Shown: in pieces, positions 22,651 to 33,503 of the stretch
How the letters are laid out: each line of letters starts with the position of its first letter
How positions within the stretch are numbered: the first letter of the stretch is position 1
DNA from: Eutypa lata
Lineage: Eukaryota; Ascomycota; Sordariomycetes; Xylariales; Diatrypaceae
Direction of reading: 5' to 3'
Length of the DNA stretch: 64,000 bases
Assembly (NCBI GenBank): GCA_022661535.1
Contig: JAKULF010000011.1
Coordinates: 1,612,001 to 1,676,000 of the forward strand
Translations under genes and position numbers: made by a program
Notes under the pieces: generated by a model
The model's database searches: none
The model's input: only the letters and a program-made list of their open reading frames with translations
What the model was told of the DNA's origin: nothing

Positions 22651-23250
22651 ATTGCTCTTCTACACCAACTGAGTTCCCACAGCATACATTTTAATTAGTT
22701 TGTTATATGGTGGTCTTACTTGGACGCCTGGTGGTATTATGAGCAATGCCATTATTATGTTCCCTCCAGGACAACATATTTCAAGCGCAAGCGCTCAAGT
22801 GAGTGATTACCAGGGCCCACAAATCTTCGACGATAGTTTTAAAGCTGCAAGACAATAATACTGCAACAATAGACTGGCACTATCCTCCAGCCGGTCGTGA
22901 GGGAGACACAGCTACAAACATCAACAAAGAGTGACGCCTCCTCGGACAAGATTTGTTAGATAGGCTACTATATAATATAGTGCAAATATCCTAACTTAAC
23001 ACATTCAAAGTATCCCAAATAAGGTCATAGCTAAGAGTTACCTTACAGCTCTCCCCCGGCGTCAAATACTACTATTACTGCTGCTACTGCTACTACTATT
23101 TTGAGCATAAAGTTCATTGAATGAAGACTTGATTGATAAATCCGAAGCTGCCTATCGGATAGAGCATATATAATGGTGCCATATTGGTTATTTTAGAGAT
23201 ATATGCTGGGTGAATATGGTTAGAGATCACAGCAGATTTAACGAGGCTGT
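22651..23250. other. AT-rich gap, no gene seen
   Basis: No coding exon is seen. It may be an internal part of a decayed element. Confidence 0.4.
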
Positions 23251-23404
23251 GAAGAGTTAAGGGTCATTTCCAGGGCTCAGGAGGCTTGATGGTTTGTTTA
23301 AAGTCTATGTCAAAAGTCTCTAGCTACGTACAGGTTAACATCAGATTGCAAACGCCCAATCAATGACGTTTAACACTGCGTTGCTCTGTTTAACCCAGTG
23401 GCTC
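23251..23404 (+). repeat. Dispersed repeat R1, copy 3
   Basis: This shares with copy 1 the TTTCCAGGGCTCA block and with copy 4 the sequence from CTATTTAAA-like to TCTAGCTAC. Its core is GACGTTTAACACTGCG... TTTAACCCAGTGGCTC. It lies on one side of the second gag-like fragment; copy 4 lies on the other side. Confidence 0.5.
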
Positions 23405-23879
23405 TTAGCCACTACTTTGTCACTCTTACTTTGTCACTCCTGTGACAAGGGCTGTAGGACTTGGAACTAAGGTTCTTTTCAACTAATAAATTTCTTTAGT
23501 CCTAAGGTCCATGAAGTCCTTCTAGCTGCTTTGCGGGTCCGTAGGGATGTAGACTAAGTATTTATATAGAAAATAAAGGTATGTATCTGTAATTTCCTTC
23601 TGCCATCCTGAACGCTGGTACTATGTTTCAGTGCTATTAGGCATGTTTTCATTCCGGTATCGTCGATGACCTTCGGGCAGTTGACACGTAAGCTGTCTTT
23701 GCAGACATCCTGCAGCTAACAGCACTTGGGTCCATTCCCCGGGTGACACCTTCACCTAACTTCCCATACACCCTTGGGGCAAACTAATTTCTTGAAGCCA
23801 TCACTACCGTCATCGTCACCCTTCAAAAACCCTCCGCGTCACCTTTCAACAATCTTCCGTGTTACCCTTCATCCATGGG

Positions 23880-24450
23880 ACAATGCCTTTATCTACTAAA
23901 TCCACCACTCCGCTCCTCGATTCCATCACTCGACGCCCCCCTCGTCCACCAAAATTCTTCCATCTGACAACGCCTTCATCTCGACGTTGCCTTCGTCCGT
24001 TCCGAATCCGGCATCCACTAGTCGAATTTACCACCTAACGACGTCTTCATACCTACTTCACGTCGTCCTCGCGCTGGTGCTTCTTCATCCTGACCTTCCA
24101 GCCGTTATAATCCCGGTCTCTCGTCGTAAGCTATCATACGAAATGTTTACGTATATCTCGGTCAACGGTTCTAACTATCGTCTACTTAGTCTGCTCTGTA
24201 AATTTGTCGATCTTTGCTCTTCGTCAGCCCGTTCTTTGCCGCCATCTTAAGCCCGACATCTTCATCGTCTCGCCATACCAACTCGCCGGCAACGGCTATC
24301 TTCTAAAAGCAGCCCCTTCGTCGCTATCCTTATATCTACCCCTAACAAGTTACCGGCATAATTCTACACTACCGATACGTACGAACCGTCACACTGACTT
24401 CGTCGCCAAAGGAATCCTCCTTCAAGTAATCACCATATTCGACGAAACCG
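23880..24450 (-). pseudogene. Second decayed gag-like fragment
   Basis: This is homologous at DNA level to the gag remnant at 19.7-20.9 kb. The block CATCACTCGACG..CCCTC.TCCA.CAAA occurs at about 19746-19776 and 23926-23956. The block GTC(A/G)(A/C)CAAAGGAATCC(C/T)CCTTCA occurs at about 20763-20783 and 24403-24423. On the minus strand a GTTGCCGGCGAGTTGGTATGG segment at about 24280 corresponds to the gag LTGENSWE region. It is full of stops. R1 copies 3 and 4 bracket it. Confidence 0.45.
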
Positions 24451-24560
24451 ACTCTCAAACCCACGAAACAAATCCACAGCACCGACTGCTTCTTATTTCG
24501 AAGACTCCCTGAGCTAATATCGACTCTTGAAACGCAAACCAAAGATTACTACCATGTAAG

Positions 24561-24710
24561 AAGTCAGAGATCGTTTCTCAAACTCAAAAAGTTCGATGGA
24601 CTATTTAAAACCTCTGTTGGAAATCTATAGCTACATAGCTTGACATTCGGCTGCAAAGGCCTAAATGGTAATGGCAAACACCGCATTCCTCTCTTTGACC
24701 TGATAGCTCT
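24561..24710 (+). repeat. Dispersed repeat R1, copy 4
   Basis: It has the same order of blocks as copy 3: CTCAAAAAGTTCGATGG, CTATTTAAAACCTCTG, TCTATAGCTACAT, CGGCTGCAAA, and CACCGCATTCC followed by TTTGACCTGATAGCTC. Confidence 0.5.
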
Positions 24711-25193
24711 CAATATCATCTTTTGGTTAAGATCAGAGTAACAAGGTAGCAACCATGGATATTGAACAATCTAAAACCTAACCTTTTATGATTTCTAGAA
24801 AGCAGCAATCCTTAAGACCTGTATATACCCAGCAAACCGATAATTACACTAAACACCCCTTCTTCCATGGTTTTGCCCCCAAAACCATACCCTCTGTTTC
24901 AACGGCAAGGTTCACGATAATTCACAACGGCCATTTATCCGTCACTTCTTCGGCTCAGCGATCTATCAGCTCTACGCCATGGCCACCAGAGGCGTCCCCA
25001 ACCCTGATGCCCACGGCGACCAGGACGAGTCACAGGAGAAGTAGGCAAACTACCTGAGACTGAGTGGTCCTGACAGGTCCTGTAGCACTGGTACGGCTGG
25101 CTGGCGGATTGGTTACCCGTAGCAGTAGCCGGACCTTGTATCCAGTTAAGGAATTCCCTTCGACTTGGAATTCTGTATCCTTTTTGGCAATAC

Positions 25194-25337
25194 CAGGGGA
25201 CACGATAGCTTAGTGGTTAAGTGGCTTAGTCAGGCCGTGACAGGCAGGTTGAAAATCCGAGTAGGAGAAATTCTTCAGTTGGATCGGGGGATACTATCTC
25301 GTCACGAACAACCCGGCCTAGCCCTACCCTCTTTTTT
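25194..25337 (+). mobile_element. tRNA-derived SINE-like unit with pol III features
   Basis: An A-box match TAGCTTAGTGG lies at 25206-25216 (consensus TRGYNNARNGG). It is followed 30 bases later by a worn B box, GGTTGAAAATCC at 25247-25258. The stretch from GGGGACACGATAGC to AATCCGAG resembles a tRNA head with D arm and T arm. A run of seven T's at about 25331-25337 would stop RNA polymerase III. The B box lacks the usual TTCGA core, so the copy is probably old or mutated. It may equally be a lone tRNA relic. Confidence 0.4.
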
Positions 25338-25539
25338 TACCTGCCCTCATTCGGTGTTGCCTGGCACGAATCTCTCAAGCCTTCTGGCATGTTTCGAGAT
25401 TCTTTTCAGGCACATCATGGATTTTCCCCTTTAGCTTAGTACTCATTCATCATACACATATGGATGAAACAACACCCCCAGTATTACAGATAGCTTGCTC
25501 GACGGCCACCGCTCTCCCCCTTTCAATTTTTCTACTTGG

Positions 25540-26370
25540 CGACTTACTTGTAATCAACAACTTCAGCAACGTCAACAGCGTCAATAGCGTCAACAGCTTC
25601 ATTGATGTAGCAAGGCAGTTTCAGCAGCTTAGCGGCTTTCAGCAACAAATCAACTTCACCAGCTTATCAATATGACTTAGTTGCCATGAGCTTCGCAACA
25701 GCGACGGCCCAGCAGCTTTTACAGCGTAATAGCTTCAATAGCGCAACAACTCAGCAGCTCGACGACGGCTTAGGTAATTTTGGCCATCCTACATTCTCGG
25801 ATGCTACTCGTGGCATCCGAGAATTTACGAGACCCAGAGCGATCGAAGCCGTCCGTCGTCTAGCTACTACCCAGTTGCGCTGTTGAAGCTGATACGCTGC
25901 TGTGATGTCGTTGCCATAAGGCTAAGAGGAACTCTGAACCTTCCGTCAGCCATTGCGAGAGGAGTAGGCTATGGCTCTGTCACCGATGCTTCCTGGGATA
26001 CGTCTTCAATTCCTCATGCACATAAGCCTGTAAGTCCAGTATGCCGTCTGAATGCAATCAGTCCATGATTGTGTCTTGGTAAAGTTTGAACTGTAAACTC
26101 TGCTCGTCTATAGTGATGGCTCAGCGGCGCAATCACTATAGCACTGACGACGACTTCTTAGTTCCCACCAGCTTCGCCACAGCGACAGCTTAGCAGAATC
26201 AATAGCGCAACAGGCAACGACGGCTTCGATCACTTAAGCCGTCCCACCTTTTAGGGTGTCATCAGCTCTCTATCCTATCACAGCGACGGCACAGTAGCTC
26301 AGTAGAATCAACGGTGCAATGGCGCAACAACTTGTAAGTTTAACGACGTCTCCATTCGCAAATAGCTCGC
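25540..26370. repeat. Degenerate AGC/CAAC-rich repeat region
   Basis: A longer unit, roughly AGCTTCGC(A/C)ACAGCGACRGC(C/T)YAGCAG...CAATAGCGCAACAA...CGACGACGGCTT, occurs at about 25687, 26170 and, more degraded, 26276. A short GTCAACAGC/AATAGCGTC pattern opens the region at about 25567. It gives Ser/Asn/Gln-rich open frames that are not believable genes. Confidence 0.55.
25793..25824. repeat. Perfect 12-bp inverted repeat (hairpin)
   Basis: ATTCTCGGATGC at 25793-25804 and GCATCCGAGAAT at 25813-25824 are exact reverse complements around an 8-base loop, TACTCGTG. Confidence 0.85.
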
Positions 26371-29060
26371 ACTCAGCCACTCCTTTGCTATTCCACCTAA
26401 CTTCCACCAAGGCTCATCATTTAAGAGCCTTGTCAAATCTGCAGTGCTCCCCCAGCATATTTACAACTCCCGCTACCGAAGTTAGAATCTAGCTTAATAA
26501 CAAATGTTAATAAATAGATCCACAAACACAGAAGTCTCCCCTCGAAGCCTACCATCTACAATAACAACAACTCAAAGCCCAACCAACAAACTAGCGTCCT
26601 TCGTCACACCCGCCATCCATCGCCCCGACAAGGGCTTACACCTCCATGGGGCCGACCCGTCAGTAGACCTGCTGCTTCCACGGCCATCACTTTTCTTTTC
26701 TAGATCCTAGCTTCTTCCCTCGCAAAGGGGGTAACTATAACTACACAACGCCGAACCCGAGCTCGAACGGAGGAGTGAACGATTATGATTTGATAGCATG
26801 TATGCCTACGGCTTAGATCTGCAGAGATATCTTGTATAATAGGAGTTACGTGTTCACGGACACCGGGTTTCACATACTATAGCTAGATAGCTAGATAGCC
26901 TCTGCATGCCCCACGCCCCATGGGAGGCCTGGGCGGCTTTGCAGCCCTCCGTCCTTGTCATACATCTTCAAACTGGTCACAAGGCGGGAAAATCCAAGAG
27001 GAGGATCAAAACCGGGATACCAACAGGGGGGTTATCTATAGGTTTTGCTTTATACACAACTAGGACTACCTTCAGCTAGCCACACCCGCCGCAAGGGCCC
27101 TCCATCGTACGTAAACCAGGCAAGCCAGTAGAAGTTACTAGTGTAACAGCGCACGAAGCCGGTGGCAGCACCGAAGCAGCTGCCAGTGCCCTGGCTCGCT
27201 TCAAGAGGAGTCTCACTCGGACAGACACAAGGTGTTCTGTCGCATTCTAGCTACCACTTACTACAGGATCGGATACGCTCAGCTTAGCTGTTGTTGTATT
27301 GATCTATATAAGCAAGGAAATCTAGGAATCTAGGTAATGGGCATTATATGCCCTACAAAAAAGTGGACGTGGTGGAGATCAGGTAACGTGGCTTCGAGTA
27401 GCTCTATATAGCAGGGATCATCTAACGCAACATGTTCGGGTATTCGCTCCGACTGAAGTGAAATGTAGAACGAAGGGTCAAAGCTGGGGTGGTGGATGGT
27501 ACCAGTAAAAGGCAGTTTGGCTGATCGTGTGTAGGAGCAGACATTCCTCCCACTTGTAGAGTACCTCTTCCCTTAGTCAATTAAGCTCATTATTGTACAG
27601 TTCAGCCACCAGTATAACATTCGTACGTATGGCCCACTTGATACAAGACTCTACATGTGCTAATCAAGCATATGTGTAGATATTGCGCTCGAAATGCGTT
27701 GTCCTGAAAGGAACATAACCATGGTCTAGCCCACCATCTCCCCCTTCAGGTATTAACGTAGGACCACCACATAACAAATCAATAACAATACATGCATTTG
27801 GATACCTTTTGATGCCAGGATTCTAGGAAGCGTAATGGGCTTGGATCATAGCGATGGTTAGTAGGAATAGTAGGTACGTTTGACAACCACTGTAGGTCTA
27901 ACAAAATACCGCTACGCTACAGTGCTCTTAATTAGAGAGTTGTTGTTTGGGCAGCAATCCCCAAGTATTTTCCACCATTCCTCCCACCACAGGCGACGTG
28001 TTCCTTAGTGGTTAACAAATGAAGTCAATTAGCCACTTTGGATTGTATAAGTGTAATTTGAAGCCATCACATCGATTTAAAGCTGGCGATATCCTCTGGA
28101 GAGTTAGCCTGGTTGCAAGAGCGATAACAGCACGACGGTGATAGGATATCCTATTTTTAAATATACGTAATCTAGCAACAACTATGTAGTAAATCCAGTA
28201 TACATGACTCCATGTCGATCAGAGACCTTGCCATCATGATGTAGGCACAATATAACATGCAGATTAACTAAGTGGCGACAGTTAATATAGAGGGAGGGGG
28301 AATACGTAGGGATCACTGCCCAAATAACAACTCTCCTTATTTAATACGCATTTCAGAGCATAGGGAACACTGTCAGCTCTGTAGGATATAACTAGTTAAG
28401 CTAGCCTTCTACCGCTTGGATGTGTCATCTTTGCAGCTACAGATCTTCTCCATGCATCTTCTCTAATACATAGTTTCCTACACAAGTATATGATATTTAC
28501 CATAACCTTGGAAGTATTCAACCACCTTGGAACAGAGTAGCTTTCTCCACACAAGGTTCTCCATCTTTATTTAACAAGTCATTGCCAAATCAAACGGCAT
28601 GTTGAAACTTCCAATTTGAATAATATTTAGTTAAACAGAAAAAATCATTAATTATTTTATATTGAGCATCATAACTATAAGTTTGTTCAAATTTTCAATA
28701 ACTTGATAATACTATGACCATAGCATACATTTTGCATAAATAGGACTTGCATGGTAGGAGGTGTTAAATCTTTTGGCGGCAACTTGGTTAGACTCAGTAC
28801 ATATCCTAGTTGATGTTACACTGTAGACGCTAGATCTCCTCGTTCCTTCCTTCTCGTCCACTACTGGTGATCGCATGAACTAGATAAACCCACGTTCCCG
28901 GAATCAAACTTACCACGATCACGCAACGAAACTATCTCAAACCCAATCAAGAGTCTTTCAACGTCCTGACCTCAACAACCAAACAATCTCAAACCCAATC
29001 AAGAGGCTTTTGACGTCCTGACCCCCACAACCAAACAGCGATTCGATCTAATCAACGAAG
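26371..29060. other. AT-rich intergenic, no gene seen
   Basis: 2.7 kb with no coding exon that I can support. The last 450 bp before the next gene include a near-repeat, AACCCAATCAAGAG(T/G)CTTT at about 28940 and 28990, in the leader of the 182-aa gene. Confidence 0.5.
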
Positions 29061-29668
29061 ATGGCGACCTGGGAACCTCGCGCTGTTCGCGACCTCCTCC
29101 ATGCTATTGCCGACAAGGCCAGTTTCACCGATCCGAACGCTGATCACATGTTCGGGAAACTGAAGAAGGGAAGCTGGGGAGCCGTGGAGCAGGAGATGGC
29201 CGCCAAGGGATACACGATCTCTTTAGATGTAATGCAGTGAGTTCAAACGATCTACATATTGACTTAGCTGAAGGGATCTTTAACAATTCTTTTAGGGCGA
29301 AATGGAGTCGTCTCGCCCGAGGCGAATTGGCGGCCGCGAGGTCCAGAACTCGCATCCCCAACAACACGAGCGTACCTAACATGATCCGAACGCTCGTCGC
29401 CGTCGCGTTTCCTCTTGCGGCGGTGGCGGGTGCTTCGGCATCATCGTCGGCGGCGGCACCGGCACCGGCACCGGCACCGGCAGCGACCCCGGCGGCGGCA
29501 GCGGCACCCGCTCCCGCACACGCACCCACCCCTAAGGCCGCTCTCCGTAAGAAGCTTCAAAAGATCAAGAGGGCCCACAAGAAGATGGGGGACCAGATTG
29601 ATGACTTTTCCGCGCTGGTGGAGGAGTTGGGAGATGACGAGGATGACGAGGATGACGAGGATAACTAA
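29061..29668 (+). CDS. Hypothetical protein with Myb/SANT-like N-terminus and acidic tail, 182 aa
   Basis: Exons 29061-29236 and 29296-29668 join (phase 2, GTGAGT donor, TTTTAG acceptor) into 182 residues. Residues 4-64 (WEPRAVRDLLHAIAD ... SWGAVEQEMAAKGY ... MQAKWSRLA) have Trp4, Trp39 and Trp62 in a helical pattern. This is like the small Myb/SANT-type domains found in many fungal nuclear proteins. A linker of about 45 residues made almost only of Ala and Pro follows, then a Lys-rich amphipathic stretch (PKAALRKKLQKIKRAHKKMG) and an acidic EELGDDEDDEDDEDN end. This looks like a small nuclear or chromatin-binding protein; that is an inference. The Ala-Pro linker comes from a GGCACC-type repeat in the DNA. 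It is flanked by transposon debris but is intact. Confidence 0.65.
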
Positions 29669-31501
29669 GTTTGCCGGGATAATATGTTTCTGGGTCTCTG
29701 GCCTGTTTGGCCCCCTCCCCTCCCTTCCCCTCCCCCCGAGATGAAAGTTTTTTTCTTCTTTTCCTTGCAGATGGGTATCAGATCCCATCACATGTTACTA
29801 GCTTCAGAGGATAAACACTATAAGAATCCGAGCTCCAAGGAGCAACGTTACGTTCTTATTCTACGCAGTGAACCCAGAGGAAATACAACCTTCGTGATCC
29901 AAGAAAATGCAGTATCCATGGTTATGGCTTTGTAAGTGTTGGTTATTACACCAGAAGAGCAATTGTAGATAACCCAGACGCTTCCTCCACGACGCAGTTG
30001 GAGCAATTCCATGATGGTTGTCTCCGCTACGCAACTTAGTTACTAGAGTTCCTTGATAGTTATCTCCAAACTTGCAGGATGGAAGTAGGACACTAGAAAA
30101 GAGAACATGGGGCATCAAAGATAAATCACTACGCGTATCAGCTACCACAGCATGAAGTCTTTTCTAGAGTATTGTATTTTATTCTCTCCATTCTTTGTAT
30201 TACCATATTTTCTATTAATGCGTCCGTCATTGCAAACAGGCGTAGGAGCAGAGCTGGGCATAGTTTCTACAAATCTTTGGTGATAGGACACCACGGTGAG
30301 TTTCAAGGTCTGTTAAGCTAGATTGCGAAAGACAGGGAGTCTTAAACCTCATAAGTGAAGAAAGGAAAGAACGAATCAAGGTCTGAGAACAATTTCTTTG
30401 TCGTCGCTTTTTCATCGCTTTTTCGTCTCTTTGTCGTATCTTTGTGATTTGTAGGTAGGAACGAATCTGATGCCAAGAACTTGCTTTACAGGGAATACCA
30501 TGTAAGTACGTGTAGAACCGCCCAGTGGTTGAAGGGCCTGTAGTGGATCATATTCCTAAGGGGGTTAGCGATGCTGGGGTCGCCTAAACCATAAGAATTA
30601 TAGGGGATTAGTCGCCTAAAAAAAAAGTCGCAACAAAAGCGCAACAAAAGCGACATAACCCCTACTTGATACCAGGTAAGTACGGCAAAGCATTCACTTG
30701 TTGAATATGGCTATTAGAGGCTTGGGCCATCTGTTTTGTGATTTCCTACTTACTTAACTTACCTGGTAGCTCAAGTAATCCGTGCCACTGTTGGTTACCA
30801 CACTGCCCTGATTTCCTGCCATGTAGTTAGCTGCTCGCTCGCTAGAATTCTACGCCTGACAGGTCTGAATCCCAACTCCTATTACTTGTGCCATGTCTTC
30901 TTCGCGCTGTTTGTTATTCTTCCTCGATATCAATCCTTGTTATCTTAATCTCAGCCCTGGGTAGCTTTCTTTTCTTCTTCCTCTCCATCCTCCTCTCGGT
31001 AAGCAGGTTTCTTCCCTTTGTAGCTAGCTTCAGTGCTTGAAGTTACTGAAAGGGGCATATTCAGAAGCTCTTGACCCCCAGACAACTCTCGCCCATACCT
31101 CTGTCCAGGATTGAAAGTAACACAACTTGGTCGATTCAGTGTACCATATGTTGCGCAATCCTGGGAGCCCATCCATTTGAAGCTATTCAGGGGCATTATA
31201 TCCGTCATATGTGGGACCCGTATCGGTGAGGTTCCGCTGTTAGAGTGACCTATGTAACTGGGTGGTATCGCTAACAGTCACTCGAGACATCGCATAGGTA
31301 CGCGCTGATCGAAACACCAAACTTTGGCTTCGCGACGCATTTTTACGGCTTCACCTTTCGTCCATCTCATCCACTAGATAGCCATCCATGTGAAGAAACC
31401 ATCCATATCCATCCACCGAATTTGTATGGCGGTGGACGAGCTGCAATCCACCCCCTTTGGGTCTTCAGCGGAGTGGATTGCGTTGCTTTCAACCCTGCCG
31501 C
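29669..31501. other. Intergenic, no secure gene
   Basis: A C/T-rich tract (29709-29738) follows the 182-aa gene. A minus-strand ATG frame at 31208-30951 would give 85 residues with an acidic-lysine end (EEDGEEEEKKATQG). It has no recognisable domain and may be chance. Confidence 0.4.
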
Positions 31502-31651
31502 TGTTACGGTACCGACGAAGTAAGAGGGCTAGGGAAGTAACTTGTTTTTACACTTAGAAGGAGAGGAAGGTTATCTAAGTAGCGCGTAGCGCCGCTATGC
31601 ATAAACCAGGAATCCAGCTCGGGTCCAAGCCCTCCACTCAGTATCGTTACA
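31502..31651 (+). mobile_element. LTR-like unit, copy B of the 150-bp family
   Basis: It starts TGTTACGGTACCGACG and ends CAGTATCGTTACA, so the ends are short inverted repeats (TGTTACG / CGTTACA) with TG...CA termini. It is exactly the same length as copy A. It lies 48 bp from the 3' end of the 305-aa gene. The flanks GCCGC and ACCTC agree at 3 of 5 positions, so a target-site duplication is not certain. Confidence 0.65.
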
Positions 31652-31699
31652 ACCTCACTAGCATGCTAATCTACCAAGGGGCCTATCTACCAAGGGGGA

Positions 31700-32617
31700 T
31701 TACTGACTGACTCCAGATGTTACAGGACCATCCTCCTCCTCCTCCTCAAGAACCCTCAACCTCACAGTCCCGACGCGAAAATCCAACGGGCGATCCCTTA
31801 TCCAGGCATAATCAAGCAAATTCATCCCGGGACCGCGATAACCCCTCTCGAGCAGAATATCCTCCTTCGGCACTGGCGCCCACATGACACTCTTCCTCAG
31901 CGCCTCCACGTCCATCCCAACCTCATACTCGTGGCCCGGCTCCAGTCCATCCACGCCCATGACGCTCCTGGATCTCCGAATGTTGCGCGGGTTCCCCGCC
32001 TCGTCGATCTCGCGGCCCAGCTGGACGATGGACCATGGCTGCGGGCGGAAAATGTGACGGCCGAATGTGTACGAGAGCTCAATGGTTGTTGTTTGTTGTG
32101 GTGCCTCGGATGTGGAGGTGGGGGTGGGGCAAGGGGAAGAATGAGAAAGAGGCGGAGCAGAGGGATACAACGTGATAAAATACGGCTCCTCGCGGCACCC
32201 GCGCACCCGCAGACGCGGACACGCCATCCTCTGCGCGTTACCCACGAACGTCGTGTTGACGAGCTCCTGGCTCTCAGTACTGAGATCACGGATCGTGAAG
32301 CCCCGGTGCGAGAGCGTGTAGCGGATGTCGAGGGGTGTCTTTTCCGTGTACAGCGTGATGGGGCCCGATGAGGATGAAGGGGTCGACAGTAGGGTGAGTT
32401 TCAGAGTGATAATGGGTGCGGATTCCCGTGTGAAGCAGTGTGTTGGCGGCGATAGGAGGAGGTCGATATTGATGGTGGGGGTGTTGCTTGCTGTTGCAGA
32501 GGGGCGTATGGGAAGTGATGATATGTTGGAGAGGGGATCAGCTACGCTTGTGTTCACTTCTGCCATGCTGCCATCGTCGACGTTCTCCCCTTGGACTTTA
32601 TTTCCTAAGGATGCCAT
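31700..32617 (-). CDS. Hypothetical protein, 305 aa
   Basis: An intron-free frame from the ATG at 32617-32615 to the stop at 31700. An upstream extension to 32758 exists but begins at GTG, so the ATG was chosen. The first 45 residues are polar. They are followed by beta-rich segments (INIDLLLSP, PIITLKLTLLS, PITLYTEKTPLDIRYTLSHRGF) and a conserved-looking middle (YFITLYPSAPP, IELSYTFGRHIF). The C-terminal part is charged, with MNLLDYAWIRDRPLDFRVGT and a run of Glu near the end. The pattern recalls fungal proteins with an immunoglobulin- or arrestin-like beta sandwich, but I cannot name a family. There is no signal peptide or membrane segment. Copy B of the LTR-like family sits just past its stop. 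Confidence 0.7.
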   Translation of the reverse strand: MASLGNKVQGENVDDGSMAEVNTSVADPLSNISSLPIRPSATASNTPTINIDLLLSPPTHCFTRESAPIITLKLTLLSTPSSSSGPITLYTEKTPLDIRYTLSHRGFTIRDLSTESQELVNTTFVGNAQRMACPRLRVRGCREEPYFITLYPSAPPLSHSSPCPTPTSTSEAPQQTTTIELSYTFGRHIFRPQPWSIVQLGREIDEAGNPRNIRRSRSVMGVDGLEPGHEYEVGMDVEALRKSVMWAPVPKEDILLERGYRGPGMNLLDYAWIRDRPLDFRVGTVRLRVLEEEEEDGPVTSGVSQ

Positions 32618-33046
32618 TGTATTTCTGATATAGTGGACTAAAAAAAATGGTGTTTGGCTGGTCTTCAATACGATGGTAGGTAGGGTCAGAGTGTTGTGTC
32701 TGCCTATTTGAACCAGTGGTTCTCGAGGAACATGACAGATAATGCCAAGCGGCCCCACTATATCTCCACCAAGGAAATAGGGGGGTATAGAAGAGCACTG
32801 AGATATTATTCGAAGCGGTTAAGACTGAGCAAAGCGAAGAAAAAAGGGAACAAACAAGTAAAGTAGAATGAACTATAATCTCAGGTAAGGAATTCATATC
32901 AGTCGTATAGATCCACGCAGAGAATGTACGTCATGCAATTTAGCCGAAGCTTGCAGAAAGAGTGTCATGATTACCTAAGATAGAGGATATCCAATGGATT
33001 GTAGTCTAGTTCGCACCTTCTATTCCATCATCATTTCTTTTAGGAA
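32618..33046. other. Intergenic upstream of the 305-aa gene
   Basis: Promoter side of the minus-strand gene. No motif that I can name. Confidence 0.4.
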
Positions 33047-33503
33047 GGCAGTGTCGACCGAATTAGTCTGACTATTTATGGCAGTGCCGACCAACTTGGT
33101 TTAACTTCCCGAAGCAATGTCGACCGAACTAGTTTAATTATTTAAGCAGCGTCGACCGATTTAATTTAATTATCTAAGGTAGTATCGACCAAGTCAGTTT
33201 GACTTTTAAAGGTAGTGTCGACCAACTTAATTTGATTATTTAAGGCAGCGTCGACCAAGCTTGTAATTATTTTAGGCAGCGTCGACCGACTTAATTTGAC
33301 TGTGTAAGGCAGTGTCGACCAACTTAATTTAACTATTTCAGGCAATGTCGACCGGGTTATCTTAATTACCCAAAGCAGTGTCGACCAAGTTGGTTTAATT
33401 ATCTAGGGTAGTGTCAACCGAGTTCGTAACTATTTAAGGCAGCGTTGACTGACTCATTTTGACTATTTAATGCAGTGTCAACCAAGTTGGCTTGTTCACT
33501 TGA
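33047..33503. repeat. Minisatellite, 14 copies of a 33-bp unit
   Basis: Fourteen head-to-tail units, mostly 33 bp (one of 32 and two of 31), follow the pattern GGCAGTGTCGACC(A/G)A then CTTAATTTAATTATTTAA. Most keep a GTCGAC palindrome; in the later units it changes to GTCAAC or GTTGAC. Stops (TAA, TAG) in every frame make it non-coding. A more degraded copy may follow at about 33543-33578. Confidence 0.9.

Noticed and set aside
30951..31208. 85-codon minus-strand frame with an acidic-lysine end
   Set aside because: Too short and without recognisable domain or splice support, although it has a proper ATG.
31897..32371. Two open frames on both strands inside the 305-aa gene
   Set aside because: Arg-rich shadows of the longer minus-strand frame.
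33047..33503. CRISPR-like array
   Set aside because: The 33-bp units are joined directly without unique spacers, and the host is a eukaryote. It is a minisatellite.
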